From the NCBI RefSeq assembly GCF_003575975.1, contig NZ_QQXK01000016.1:17190-81189 (forward strand): a DNA stretch of 64,000 nt, given 5' to 3'. Every line of letters begins with the position of its first letter. The first letter of the stretch is position 1. This document shows positions 1-8,007 of this stretch, piece after piece. Made by a program: the position numbers and the translations under genes. The DNA comes from Galactobacter valiniphilus. GTDB lineage: Bacteria > Actinomycetota > Actinomycetes > Actinomycetales > Micrococcaceae. The notes under the pieces were generated by a model. That model saw only the letters and a list, made by a program, of their open reading frames with translations, did not search any database and was not told the DNA's origin.

Positions 1-10
1 CTGCACCGTC

Positions 11-1381
11 ATGGCCACCCCTGCCACCTCGCAACTGCCCAGCGGCCCCACGCGCCGCGCCGTCACGCTCGCCGGCCTCGGCGGCATCGGCGCCCTCCTG
101 CTCGCCGCTTGCGGCGGCACCGGTGCGGGTTCCTCCGGCGACGCGGCCCTCGACGTGGATCCCGCCTCCTTCAAGGGGCAGAAGCTCAGCGCCCTGCTCA
201 TTACCTCGCACCAGGGCGCCGCCGATTGGCTCAAGGCCGAGTACAAGAAGCTGCGCGGCGTCGACGTGGACCTGACGATCGTTCCCTACGACGAGATCGG
301 CTCCACCCTCCAGCTTGACCAGCAGTCCGGCGCCAACAAGTTCGACGTCGCGGCGCCCTGGTACGTCTCGCTCGGCGACCTCGCCGATGCCGGCGCCATC
401 AAGGACCTGACGTCCTGGATCGACGCGGACAAGGCGCAGATCAAGCCGGAGGACTTCATCCCGTCGATCTACGACCCGTACTCCCTCATCGACGGCAAGC
501 GCTACGGCCTGCCGTTCGACGGCGACACGCACGTGCTCTTCTACAACAAGACCATCCTGAAGCGTCACGGCATCACCACGCCGCCGGCCACGTGGGACGA
601 GTACGTCGCCATCTCCAAGAAGATCACCGATGCGGAGGAGGACAAGGGCGTCTATGGCAACGCGGTCTTCGGCCAGAAGTCCCCGCTCATCCTCGGCGCC
701 TCTTACGCGAACCGCCTGGCCGGCTTCGGCGGCAGCTTCCTCGACGAGTCCGGCAAGCCGGCCCTGACCTCGGCCGCGGCCGTGGCAGCTGCCGAAAACC
801 TCGTCGCCTCCGTGGCGACGGCCTTCCCCACGGCCGCCGAGACCGACTTCGGCGTCGGCAACGGCGCGTGGTTCCGCGGCAAGGTCGCCTTCATCGAGAA
901 CTGGACCGACCTCGGCGTGGGCTCGCAGCTCAACGCCGACTCGACCGTCAAGGACCAGTGGGGCGTCGTCACCCTGCCGGTGGGCGGCTCCAACACCACG
1001 CCGCGCGCCTCCCTCGTGGCCGGCTTCAGCTGGGTCATCGCCGGGGGTACGGAGAAGGAGGCGCTGGCGCGCGACTTCATCCGCTTTGCCACAAACACGG
1101 AGACGAACTCCGCGCTCCTGGTCTCCGATCCGCCCTCCGGCATCGACCCGAACCGCAAGAGCTCGCTCGAGTCGGCGGCCTACACCAAGCAGTACCCGGA
1201 GCTGCAGAAGGTCAACACCACCACCCTCTCCGGCGCGCTCGCGTGGCCGCAGGTCAAGGGCGCCACCCGCGCGGCGGAGGTCCTGACCGACGAGCTCGCC
1301 AAGCTCATCGCCGGGCAGGGCGGCACGGCCGCCGAGGCGCTCGGGCGCGTGCAGAGCGAATGGGAGAAGATCCTTGGCTGA
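11..1381 (+). CDS. ABC transporter substrate-binding lipoprotein (family 1)
   Basis: Extracellular solute-binding protein that would deliver substrate to the two permeases directly downstream. Seen: 456 residues; an N-terminal signal with a twin arginine (Arg15-Arg16), a hydrophobic stretch and a lipobox LLAAC with the lipidated Cys at 34, so it is anchored on the outer membrane face and may use the Tat route. The segment YGLPFDGDTHVLFYNK (about residues 164-179) is typical of family-1 binding proteins, which take sugars, polyamines or other small solutes. The next gene starts inside its last codons (8-base overlap), so they are co-transcribed. The substrate cannot be read from the sequence. 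From the monooxygenases downstream I infer an organic sulfur compound. Its promoter region lies outside the window. Confidence 0.9.
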   Translation: MATPATSQLPSGPTRRAVTLAGLGGIGALLLAACGGTGAGSSGDAALDVDPASFKGQKLSALLITSHQGAADWLKAEYKKLRGVDVDLTIVPYDEIGSTLQLDQQSGANKFDVAAPWYVSLGDLADAGAIKDLTSWIDADKAQIKPEDFIPSIYDPYSLIDGKRYGLPFDGDTHVLFYNKTILKRHGITTPPATWDEYVAISKKITDAEEDKGVYGNAVFGQKSPLILGASYANRLAGFGGSFLDESGKPALTSAAAVAAAENLVASVATAFPTAAETDFGVGNGAWFRGKVAFIENWTDLGVGSQLNADSTVKDQWGVVTLPVGGSNTTPRASLVAGFSWVIAGGTEKEALARDFIRFATNTETNSALLVSDPPSGIDPNRKSSLESAAYTKQYPELQKVNTTTLSGALAWPQVKGATRAAEVLTDELAKLIAGQGGTAAEALGRVQSEWEKILG

Positions 1382-2372
1382 CACGCTGGAGTCGGCAGCC
1401 CGGCGGGAGGCGGCCCCGGCCGCCTCGCCGCAGGGCCCGACGGCGCGGGGTCGGCAAGGTGGGCGGGCCCGCCCCGCGCTGGCCCCGGGTACCTCGGGCG
1501 TCCGCCGCTTCGGGCGGTTCCTGCTGATCCCGGCGGTGCTCGGCTGGCTGCTCATCGGCGTGATTCCGCTCCTGTTCATCGCCGCGAACTCCTTCTTCGA
1601 GTCCACTCTCGGGAAGCCGTTGCGGCGGTGGGCCGGGCTGGAGAACTACCAAGAGGCGCTCGGCGACCCAGACGCCGTCGCGGCGATCGTCCGCACGGCC
1701 GCCTACGCGGTTGGCGTGACGGCCGCCTCCGTGGCGCTTGGCCTGATCCTGGCGCTCGCCGTGCACTCGGCCTGGCGCCGCCCGAGCGCCCTGCGCGCGG
1801 CGCTCCTGCTGCCGCTCTTCATTCCGCCCGTGGTCGTCGGCGTGCTCTTCAAGCAGGTCTTCAACCCCGAGGGCGGCCTGCTCGCGGTCCTGGCCAAGGC
1901 CGTCGGCCTGCCGGCGCCCGGTGTCCTCTCTTCGACCGACACCGCCCTGCTCGGCATCGCCGCCGCCGATGTGTGGGAGTGGACGCCGCTCGTGTTTCTG
2001 CTGGTCCTCGCTGCCCTGCTCGCCCTCGACAGCAGCGTCCTCGAGGCGGCCCGGCTGGACGGCGCGCGCGGGCTCAGCCTCTTCCGCGGCGTGCTGTGGC
2101 CGGCCATCGCGGCGGCCGTCGCCGCGGCCGCGCTCATCCGCCTCGTGCTCGCCTTCAAGGTCTTCGACCTCGTGAGCGTCATGACCTCCGGCGGCCCGGG
2201 GCAGTCCACCACCGTGGCGTCCTACCTCATTCATCGCGTGGCGCTGCGCGAGTTCGACCTGGGCCGCGCCAGCGTGCTCACGCTCGCCCTCGCGATCGTG
2301 GTCACGCTCGTGACGGCGCCGCTTCTTGCCCTCAACGCGAGGGCCAACCGCCTCGAGGAGGAACCAGCATGA
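1374..2372 (+). CDS. ABC transporter permease, MalF type
   Basis: First membrane subunit of the importer. Seen: 332 residues, a Pro/Ala/Gly-rich cytoplasmic head of about 45 residues, then about six hydrophobic segments. The cytoplasmic EAA loop that docks the ATPase is present as EAARLDG at residues 224-230 followed by the usual Gly and LWP. The start is TTG at 1374, overlapping the binding-protein gene by 8 bases, with GGGAGAAG placed a few bases upstream. The end overlaps the next ATG as ATGA. Known: MalF-type permeases pair with a MalG-type partner and a shared ATPase. No ATPase gene for this importer is visible here, so it is upstream of the window or elsewhere. Confidence 0.9.
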   Translation: MADTLESAARREAAPAASPQGPTARGRQGGRARPALAPGTSGVRRFGRFLLIPAVLGWLLIGVIPLLFIAANSFFESTLGKPLRRWAGLENYQEALGDPDAVAAIVRTAAYAVGVTAASVALGLILALAVHSAWRRPSALRAALLLPLFIPPVVVGVLFKQVFNPEGGLLAVLAKAVGLPAPGVLSSTDTALLGIAAADVWEWTPLVFLLVLAALLALDSSVLEAARLDGARGLSLFRGVLWPAIAAAVAAAALIRLVLAFKVFDLVSVMTSGGPGQSTTVASYLIHRVALREFDLGRASVLTLALAIVVTLVTAPLLALNARANRLEEEPA

Positions 2373-3319
2373 GCGCCCCCACCGCCCTGCCGGTGCGCGA
2401 GGCGAGCGTCCCCGCCGCCCGCCCCGGCCCCGCCGCGCAGGCGGGCCGGACTCCCGGCGGCCCGAGCGTCGTCGTGCGTTCTCCCCGTCGCCACGCGGGG
2501 AGCCGCGCCGGCTTCCGGCCCTCCGTGCTCGGCCGCGTGCTGTCGATCGTGGGGCTCGTGGGCGCGCTGGTCCCGCCGCTCTATCTGGTCTCCGTCTCGC
2601 TCATGGGTCGGGACGAGACCGTGGCCGGCGTGCTGGTCCCGGCCAGCCCGCGCTGGGAGAACTACGCCACCGTGCTCGGCGACTCGGAACTGCCGCTCGC
2701 CGTGGGCGTCTCGGTGCTCGTGGCCGTCCTGGCCGCCCTGATCTCGCTCGCCGGTGGGCTCGCCGCCGCGTGGTCCATCGCCCGCCTGGGCCTGTTAAGC
2801 GGGCGCGGGGTCGGGGTGCTGCTGAGCCCCTGGCTGCTGCCGCCCGTCGTGGCCGTGGTGCCGCTCTTCCTGCTCCTGCGCCTCTCCGGCCTGCTCAACA
2901 CGATCCCCGGCCTCGTGCTCGTCTACGCCCTCGTCAACCTGCCGGTGGTGCTGTGGCTCCTGCTCAGCTTCGTGGCCAAGGTGCCGTCCGAGCTGATCGA
3001 GGCGGCCCGACTGGACGGCGCGGGGGAGTGGCGCATCCTGCGCAGCGTGGGTCTGCCGCTCCTCGCCCCGGCTCTCGTGGCCGTGGGGCTCATCGTGGGG
3101 CTGCAGAACTACCACGAGTTCCTGCTCGCCACGTTCCTCACGCAGGGCCCGGAGTCCCGCACGGCGCCCGTGGTCCTGTCCCTCTTCTACGGGGATCGCA
3201 TCCCCCACGTCGGGCGCATCGCCGCCGCCGGCGTCATCACCGCCCTTCCCCCGGTCCTGGCAGCGCTGCTCCTGCAGCGCCGCCTCGTCTCCGGTCTGAC
3301 CCACGGAGCCTCGCGCTGA
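2369..3319 (+). CDS. ABC transporter permease, MalG type
   Basis: Second membrane subunit of the importer. Seen: 316 residues with an Ala/Pro/Arg-rich N-terminal tail of about 50 residues, about six membrane segments and the EAA loop EAARLDG at residues 211-217. The ATG at 2369 overlaps the stop of the preceding permease (ATGA) and has GAGGAGG just upstream, which fixes the start although the frame stays open further 5'. Both permeases carry an identical EAARLDG core, as expected for a heterodimer sharing one ATPase. The monooxygenase gene follows after 20 bases on the same transcript. Confidence 0.9.
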   Translation: MSAPTALPVREASVPAARPGPAAQAGRTPGGPSVVVRSPRRHAGSRAGFRPSVLGRVLSIVGLVGALVPPLYLVSVSLMGRDETVAGVLVPASPRWENYATVLGDSELPLAVGVSVLVAVLAALISLAGGLAAAWSIARLGLLSGRGVGVLLSPWLLPPVVAVVPLFLLLRLSGLLNTIPGLVLVYALVNLPVVLWLLLSFVAKVPSELIEAARLDGAGEWRILRSVGLPLLAPALVAVGLIVGLQNYHEFLLATFLTQGPESRTAPVVLSLFYGDRIPHVGRIAAAGVITALPPVLAALLLQRRLVSGLTHGASR

Positions 3320-3339
3320 GCGCGAAGAAGGAAAGCATC

Positions 3340-4776
3340 ATGACCTCCCAGATCCACCTCAACGCCTTTGCGATGTCGACCCCCACGCACCAGAGCCCCG
3401 GCCTGTGGCGCCACCCGCAGAGCCAGGCCGATCGCTACCTCGACCTCGAGTACTGGACCGATCTGGCCCAGCTGCTCGAGCGCGGCGGCTTCGACGCGCT
3501 CTTCCTCGCCGACGTCCTTGGCGTCTACGACGTCTACGGCAACTCCTCCGCCCCGGCGTTGCGCGACGCCGACCAGGTCCCGCTCAGCGACCCCTTCCTC
3601 GCCGTCTCGGCGATGGCGGCGGTGACGCAGCGCCTCGGCTTTGCCGTGACCGCCGCGCTGACGTACGAGCAGCCCTACGCGCTGGCCCGGAAGTTCTCCA
3701 CGCTTGATCACCTCACCAAGGGCCGCATCGGCTGGAACATCGTCACGAGCTACCTGGAGTCAGCCGCCCGCAACCTGGGCCTTGGACGCCAGATCGGCCA
3801 CGACGATCGCTACGACGTGGCCGACGAGTTCATGGACGTGGTCTACAAGCTCTGGGAGGCCTCCTGGGACGAGGTTGCCGTGGTCAAGGACCGGGCCGCC
3901 GGCGTCTACACCGACCCGTCCAAGGTGCACCCCATCAACCACGTGGGGCGGCACTTCGAGGTCCCCGGCCTGCACCTCTCCGAGCCCTCGATCCAGCGCA
4001 CCCCCGCGCTGTTCCAGGCCGGCGCCTCCTCGCGCGGCCGGGCCTTCGGGGCCAACCACGCGGAGGGCATCTTCATCAACGGCATCCGCCCGGACCTGAC
4101 GCGCAAGAGCACCGACGCCACGCGGGACGCCCTCGAGGCCGCCGGCCGCGGGCGCCAGGACGCCAAGATCTACGCGCTCGTGACGGCGATCGTCGCCGAC
4201 TCCGACGCCGAGGCCGAGCGGCTGCACCGCGAGTACCTCGGGTACGCCTCCCTGGAGGGGGCGCTCACGCTCTACGGCGGCTGGAGCGGGCTCGACCTCG
4301 CCGGCGTGCCGAGCGACGAGGAGCTCGAGTACCTCGACACCAACGCCGCGCGTTCGGCGCTCTCGATCTTCACCACGGCGGATCCGCAGCGCCGCTGGAC
4401 CACGGCCGAGGTGGGCCGCTACCTCGGGATCGGCGGGATCGGCCCCGTGCTGGTCGGCTCCGCCGAAACGGTCGCCGACGAGGTGGAGCGGTGGATCGAC
4501 GAGGGCGGGCTGGACGGCATCAACCTGGCCCACGCCATCACGCCCGGCTCCTACGAGCAGTTCATCGACCTCGTGGTTCCCGAGCTGCGCAAGCGCGGCC
4601 GGGTCCCCGCCGCGCCGCACGGCACCACGCTGCGCGAGCACCTCGCGGGGGAGGGGAACACGCGCCTGGCCGCGCCCCACCCCGGTGCCGCCTACCGCGG
4701 GAGCCTCTCCGCGGGTCCCTCCGCCGCGGATGCCGCCGCCACGCTGACCCCGGAGGCCGTGCTCGGCGTCCGCTGA
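3340..4776 (+). CDS. FMN-dependent monooxygenase, NtaA/SnaA/DszA/DmoA family
   Basis: Luciferase-like flavin monooxygenase predicted to use FMNH2 from a separate reductase and O2 to oxidise a small organic substrate. Seen: 478 residues, the usual length for this subfamily. The N-terminus has the typical Asn-Ala-Phe and HQSPGLWRHP segments, GRIGWNIVTSY near residue 128, and QAGASSRGR near residue 226. The start is the ATG at 3340 after GAAGAAGGAAAG. Known relatives attack dimethyl sulfide (DmoA), dibenzothiophene sulfone (DszA) or nitrilotriacetate (NtaA). The C-terminal tail beyond about residue 440 is Ala-rich. Position after the transporter and before SAM-riboswitch-controlled SfnB-like genes favours a sulfur substrate; that is inference. 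A candidate NAD(P)H:FMN reductase lies far away at 55121-55708. Confidence 0.85.
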   Translation: MTSQIHLNAFAMSTPTHQSPGLWRHPQSQADRYLDLEYWTDLAQLLERGGFDALFLADVLGVYDVYGNSSAPALRDADQVPLSDPFLAVSAMAAVTQRLGFAVTAALTYEQPYALARKFSTLDHLTKGRIGWNIVTSYLESAARNLGLGRQIGHDDRYDVADEFMDVVYKLWEASWDEVAVVKDRAAGVYTDPSKVHPINHVGRHFEVPGLHLSEPSIQRTPALFQAGASSRGRAFGANHAEGIFINGIRPDLTRKSTDATRDALEAAGRGRQDAKIYALVTAIVADSDAEAERLHREYLGYASLEGALTLYGGWSGLDLAGVPSDEELEYLDTNAARSALSIFTTADPQRRWTTAEVGRYLGIGGIGPVLVGSAETVADEVERWIDEGGLDGINLAHAITPGSYEQFIDLVVPELRKRGRVPAAPHGTTLREHLAGEGNTRLAAPHPGAAYRGSLSAGPSAADAAATLTPEAVLGVR

Positions 4777-4801
4777 GCCGGGCCCCGAAGGCCGAACCCA
4801 C

Positions 4802-4840
4802 GGCGCCCGTGTGACGACCCCGTGTCGTCACACGGGCGCC
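4802..4840 (+). terminator. Strong hairpin after the monooxygenase gene
   Basis: Perfect 16-bp inverted repeat, arms 4802-4817 and 4825-4840 around a 7-base loop. There is no T-tract, which is common for high-GC actinobacterial terminators. It would separate the transporter/monooxygenase transcript from the riboswitch-controlled one. Confidence 0.65.
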
Positions 4841-4967
4841 GCCGCGTGTCACACGGGGTGCGGGGCCCGCCGCGAGCCCCGTCTCGTGACGCCGTGTGAC
4901 GCGTGGCGCTGCTCGGGGGCGAAGCGTGACGGGCGGGGATGCGCGGGCGTCGCGTTCCTGGTGAGCT

Positions 4968-5070
4968 GGTCGCAGCCATCCAGAGCGATCGAGAGACCTG
5001 GCTCGTCGACATCGCAGCAACCACCCCGCCTTGTACGCGGGGACGGTGCTTCCGCCAGGAACGATGGGAA
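4968..5070 (+). promoter_or_regulatory. SAM-I (S-box) riboswitch aptamer
   Basis: Seen: the conserved S-box skeleton in order. P1 arms are CCATC (4976-4980) and GATGG (5063-5067). Next comes CAGAG, then P2 CGAT pairing with ATCG around the GAGAGACCTGGCTC kink-turn and pseudoknot segment, then CAGCAACC. P3 pairs CCCCGC with GCGGGG, followed by GGTGCTTCC and a small P4 (TTCC/GGAA). Known: SAM-I aptamers switch off sulfur-assimilation and methionine genes when S-adenosylmethionine is abundant. It lies 118 bases upstream of the first SfnB-like gene, so these flavin enzymes are probably made under sulfur limitation. A covariance search was not possible here. Confidence 0.85.
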
Positions 5071-5106
5071 CGCCGCGGGTGTGCACCGGCGTGACTGACA
5101 CACACC

Positions 5107-5128
5107 GGCCTGGCGAGAACGCCAGGCC
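5107..5128 (+). terminator. Hairpin after the riboswitch, possible expression platform
   Basis: Perfect 9-bp stem, arms 5107-5115 and 5120-5128, AGAA loop, inside a weaker CCGG/CCGG flank. It sits between the aptamer and the ribosome binding site of the next gene, so it may be the attenuator stem, or a stem that masks translation. No U-tract is present, so the mechanism is open. Confidence 0.45.
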
Positions 5129-5187
5129 GCACCGGAACCGCCCACGCCGCCCACGCGGCGTCGGGCCCTGTCAACCCAGGAGCACTC

Positions 5188-6441
5188 ATGAGCCTCACCG
5201 CCGAATCCACCCGCTTCCTCACCCCGTGGCGCGCCACCGAGGACCGCCCCCTCAACGCCACCGAAGAAGAGCTGAACCACTGGCGCGCCGCCGCCGAGCG
5301 TGCAGCCGCCGTCCTCAAGCAAGACGTCCTGACGCGCGATCGCTCCAACGCCGAGCCCTTCGCCGAGGTGGACGTGCTGCGTTCCGAGGGCCTCCTCGAC
5401 ATCCTGATCCCCGCCGAGTTCGGCGGCCCGGGCGGGCACTGGGAGAGCGCCTTCGAGGCCGTGCGCATCGTCTCCCGCGTGGACGGCTCGCTGGGCCAGC
5501 TGCTGGCCTACCACTTCATCAACCAGGCGGGCATCGCCTTCTACGGCGCCCCCGAGGCGCAGGGTGAGTGGTGGGCCAAGACCGCCCAGGCGAAGTGGCT
5601 CTGGGCCGACTCGGTCAACCCGACCGACCCAGACCTCACCCTCACGCCCGCCGAGAACGGCGACGGCTGGGTCCTGAACGGCAAGAAGCGCTACTCCACC
5701 GGCTCGTCCGTGGCCGAGGTCATCGTCATCAACGCCCTGGTGCGCGGCGGCGACGCCGACGGCCAGGTGCTCGCCTTCGTGGTGGAACGAGAGCGCGAGG
5801 GCCTCACCCTCGGCGGCGACTGGGACAATCTGGGCCAGCGCCTGACCGGCTCCGGTTCCGTCACCTACACCAACGTCGCCGTCCGCGACGAGGACGTCCT
5901 GGGCCCCGTCACCGACGTGCCGGTCTCCACCCTCATCACGCCCGGCATCCAGCTGGCCTTCGGCGCCTTCTACCTCGGGGTCGCCGAGGGCGCGCTGGCA
6001 CAGGGCCGCGAGATCCTCCTGGCCCGTCCGAACGCCTGGTTCCTCTCCGACGCCCCGGTCTACGCCAAGGACCCGCTCTTCCAGCGCCGCATCGGCGAGC
6101 TCAAGGCGCACACGGCCGCCGTCGCCGCGCTCGCCGAGAAGCTCTTCCGTCGCTTCGACACCGAGCTCGACGCGGACGCCGCCTACTCCGACGAGGAGCG
6201 CGGGGCCTTTGCCGTGGCCATCGCCGAGCTCAAGGTCGCCGCCACCGACGTGGCCCTGCAGGTCGCCTCCGGCATCTTCGACGTCACGGGCTCCGGCTCC
6301 ACGGCCAACACCGTGGGCCTCGACCTGCACTGGCGCAACGTCCGCACGCACTCGCTGCACGACCCGGTGGACTACAAGAAGGTCGAGGTCGACGCGTACT
6401 TCCTCGACGGCACCACCCAGCCCATCTCCCTCTACACCTGA
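5188..6441 (+). CDS. SfnB/DszC-like flavin oxidoreductase (acyl-CoA dehydrogenase fold), copy 1
   Basis: Predicted flavin-dependent monooxygenase or oxidase of the acyl-CoA-dehydrogenase fold used in sulfur acquisition. Seen: 417 residues; an N-terminal helical part, LIPAEFGGPGGHW near residue 72, a middle beta-domain with LNGKKRYSTGSSVAEVIVINALV near residues 154-176 (the KxYSTG motif of the SfnB/DszC branch), and a C-terminal helical part ending GLDLHWRNVRTHSLHDPVDYK. Known: SfnB and DszC use reduced flavin and O2 on organosulfur substrates rather than dehydrogenating acyl-CoA. Start ATG follows CAGGAG. It is the first gene behind the SAM-I riboswitch and is co-directional with its paralogue 44 bases downstream. 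Confidence 0.88.
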   Translation: MSLTAESTRFLTPWRATEDRPLNATEEELNHWRAAAERAAAVLKQDVLTRDRSNAEPFAEVDVLRSEGLLDILIPAEFGGPGGHWESAFEAVRIVSRVDGSLGQLLAYHFINQAGIAFYGAPEAQGEWWAKTAQAKWLWADSVNPTDPDLTLTPAENGDGWVLNGKKRYSTGSSVAEVIVINALVRGGDADGQVLAFVVEREREGLTLGGDWDNLGQRLTGSGSVTYTNVAVRDEDVLGPVTDVPVSTLITPGIQLAFGAFYLGVAEGALAQGREILLARPNAWFLSDAPVYAKDPLFQRRIGELKAHTAAVAALAEKLFRRFDTELDADAAYSDEERGAFAVAIAELKVAATDVALQVASGIFDVTGSGSTANTVGLDLHWRNVRTHSLHDPVDYKKVEVDAYFLDGTTQPISLYT

Positions 6442-6485
6442 GCCGGCCCCGCGCCGCCCCACAGACCAGAAGAGGAGAGAACCCC

Positions 6486-7736
6486 ATGAGCATCACCGCA
6501 GAACCCACCTTCACCGTGGTGGGCCAGCAGGCCAGCCCCGAGGAGCTGGCGGCCGTCCGCGAACGCCTCGCGCCGGCCCTGGAGATCCTGCGCGCCGGCG
6601 TCGTCGAGCGCGACGCCGCCCGCGAGCTGCCGCGCGAGGGCGTCGCAGCCCTCGCCGCGGCGGGCTTCGCGGCCCTGCGCGTACCCCGCGAGTTCGGCGG
6701 CGCCGGGCTCTCGCTCACGCAGCTCTTCGCCGTGCTGACCGAGGTCGCCGCGGCGGACCCGAACGCCGCCCAGGCCCTGCGCGGGCACCTCGCCTTCGTG
6801 GAGGACCGCCTGGTCTCGTCTCCGGGCCCGGAGCGGGACGCGTGGTTTGCGCGTTTCGTGGCCGGCGAGCTGGCCGGCAACGCGTGGACGGACGCCGCCA
6901 TCTCGAAGCAGGGCCTGACCTCCACGCGGCTGAGCCGCAAGGGCGGGGACTGGGTGCTGGACGGCACCAAGTACTACTCCACCGGCAGCATCTTTGCGCA
7001 GTGGATCGACGTTTACGCCGACTCGCCGGAGCACGGCGAGGACGTCATCGCCCTCGTCCGCACCGACGACCCCGGCGTGGAGCTGAGCGACGACTGGACG
7101 GGCTTCGGTCAGCGCACCACGGGCACCGGCACCACGGTCTTCACCCAGGCGGCCGTGCTGGACGCCCACGTGGTGCCGGGCTCCGAGCGCTTCGGCTACC
7201 AGACGGCCTTCTACCAGCAGGTGCTGCTGGCCACGCTGGCCGGCATCGCCCGCAACGCGGCAGACGACGCAGCGGCGGCCCTCAAGGCCCGCGCCCGCGG
7301 CTACTCCCACGGCGCTGCCTCCGGCCCCGCCGGCGACCCGCAGCTGCTCCAGGTGGTCGGGGAGCTGGACGCGACGGCCTTCGCCGCCGCGGCCGTCGTG
7401 GACGCCGTCTCCGCTGCGCTCGAGGGCGCGGCGGCCGCCGCCGAGGCCCGCTGGGTCGGGGGAGGCCCGACGGCGGAGGCGGACCAGGCGGCCGAGCGTG
7501 CCTCCGCGCGCGGCCAGGTGGTGCTCTCCGCCTCGGTGCCCGCAGCGGCCACCCGCCTCTTCGACGCGCTGGGCGCCTCCGGCACCTCGGTCACCGCCGG
7601 CCTGGATCGCCACTGGCGCAACGCGCGGACGGCCGCGACCCACAACCCGTGGGTCTACAAGGCGCGCATCTTGGGCGACAAGCTCGTCAACGATGCCGAC
7701 GCGCCGCTGCTGTGGAGCGTGGGATCTGCGGGTTAG
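6486..7736 (+). CDS. SfnB/DszC-like flavin oxidoreductase (acyl-CoA dehydrogenase fold), copy 2
   Basis: Second enzyme of the same family, 416 residues. It shares the layout of its neighbour: VPREFGGAGLSL near residue 67, DGTKYYSTGSIFAQWIDVYA near residue 160, and GLDRHWRNARTAATHNPWVYK near the C-terminus. It is clearly diverged, so it is an old paralogue rather than a recent tandem copy. Start is the ATG at 6486 with GAAGAGGAGAG upstream; the frame is open far upstream but the intergenic spacing and ribosome site support this start. The pair may act on successive intermediates or form a mixed oligomer; both are inference. A strong terminator follows at 7781-7813. Confidence 0.88.
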   Translation: MSITAEPTFTVVGQQASPEELAAVRERLAPALEILRAGVVERDAARELPREGVAALAAAGFAALRVPREFGGAGLSLTQLFAVLTEVAAADPNAAQALRGHLAFVEDRLVSSPGPERDAWFARFVAGELAGNAWTDAAISKQGLTSTRLSRKGGDWVLDGTKYYSTGSIFAQWIDVYADSPEHGEDVIALVRTDDPGVELSDDWTGFGQRTTGTGTTVFTQAAVLDAHVVPGSERFGYQTAFYQQVLLATLAGIARNAADDAAAALKARARGYSHGAASGPAGDPQLLQVVGELDATAFAAAAVVDAVSAALEGAAAAAEARWVGGGPTAEADQAAERASARGQVVLSASVPAAATRLFDALGASGTSVTAGLDRHWRNARTAATHNPWVYKARILGDKLVNDADAPLLWSVGSAG

Positions 7737-7780
7737 CCAAGGGAACCCGCCGGCTCCGCCCGGTCCGGTAGCAGGCGTTG

Positions 7781-7813
7781 GCGACGCCCGGCACCCACGG
7801 TGCCGGGCGTCGT
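7781..7813 (+). terminator. Terminator of the SfnB-like operon
   Basis: 12-bp perfect stem (arms 7783-7794 and 7800-7811) extended by two further pairs, loop of five bases. It closes the riboswitch-controlled unit before the next transporter. Confidence 0.7.
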
Positions 7814-7919
7814 CGTGCGCTGTGATGGAGCTCTCTGACCCCGCTGTAAAGTCCGTGGACGATTTGTCATGAGCCCTCTGGGCGGGACACCATTTGTCCA
7901 CTGGGGGCCGCCTCTCATC

Positions 7920-7952
7920 CCCATTCGTTCCCCGCTTGTGGGGACGGATGGG
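7920..7952 (+). other. Hairpin in the leader of the TrpXYZ-like operon
   Basis: Stem of 13 pairs with one bulged T, arms 7920-7933 and 7940-7952, GCTTGT loop, 55 bases before the ATG at 8008. Just upstream, GGACGATTTGTC and GGACACCATTTGTCC form an imperfect repeat (about 7856-7899). It may be a regulatory leader, but I recognise no known riboswitch or T-box signature. Confidence 0.4.
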
Positions 7953-8007
7953 CCAGGTGTGAGATGGTTCACAGCACTCCGTCACCCTTGAAAGTAGGAA
8001 GAGAGCC

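Larger units (their letters stand above)
4777..5187 (+). other. Intergenic leader region between monooxygenase and SfnB-like genes
   Basis: No gene is supported in these 411 bases. They hold, in order, a 16-bp terminator-like hairpin (4802-4840), further copies of the motif CGTGTGAC or its complement (to 4900), a SAM-I riboswitch aptamer (about 4968-5070), a GC-rich hairpin (5107-5128) and the ribosome binding site CAGGAG before the ATG at 5188. Confidence 0.85.
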
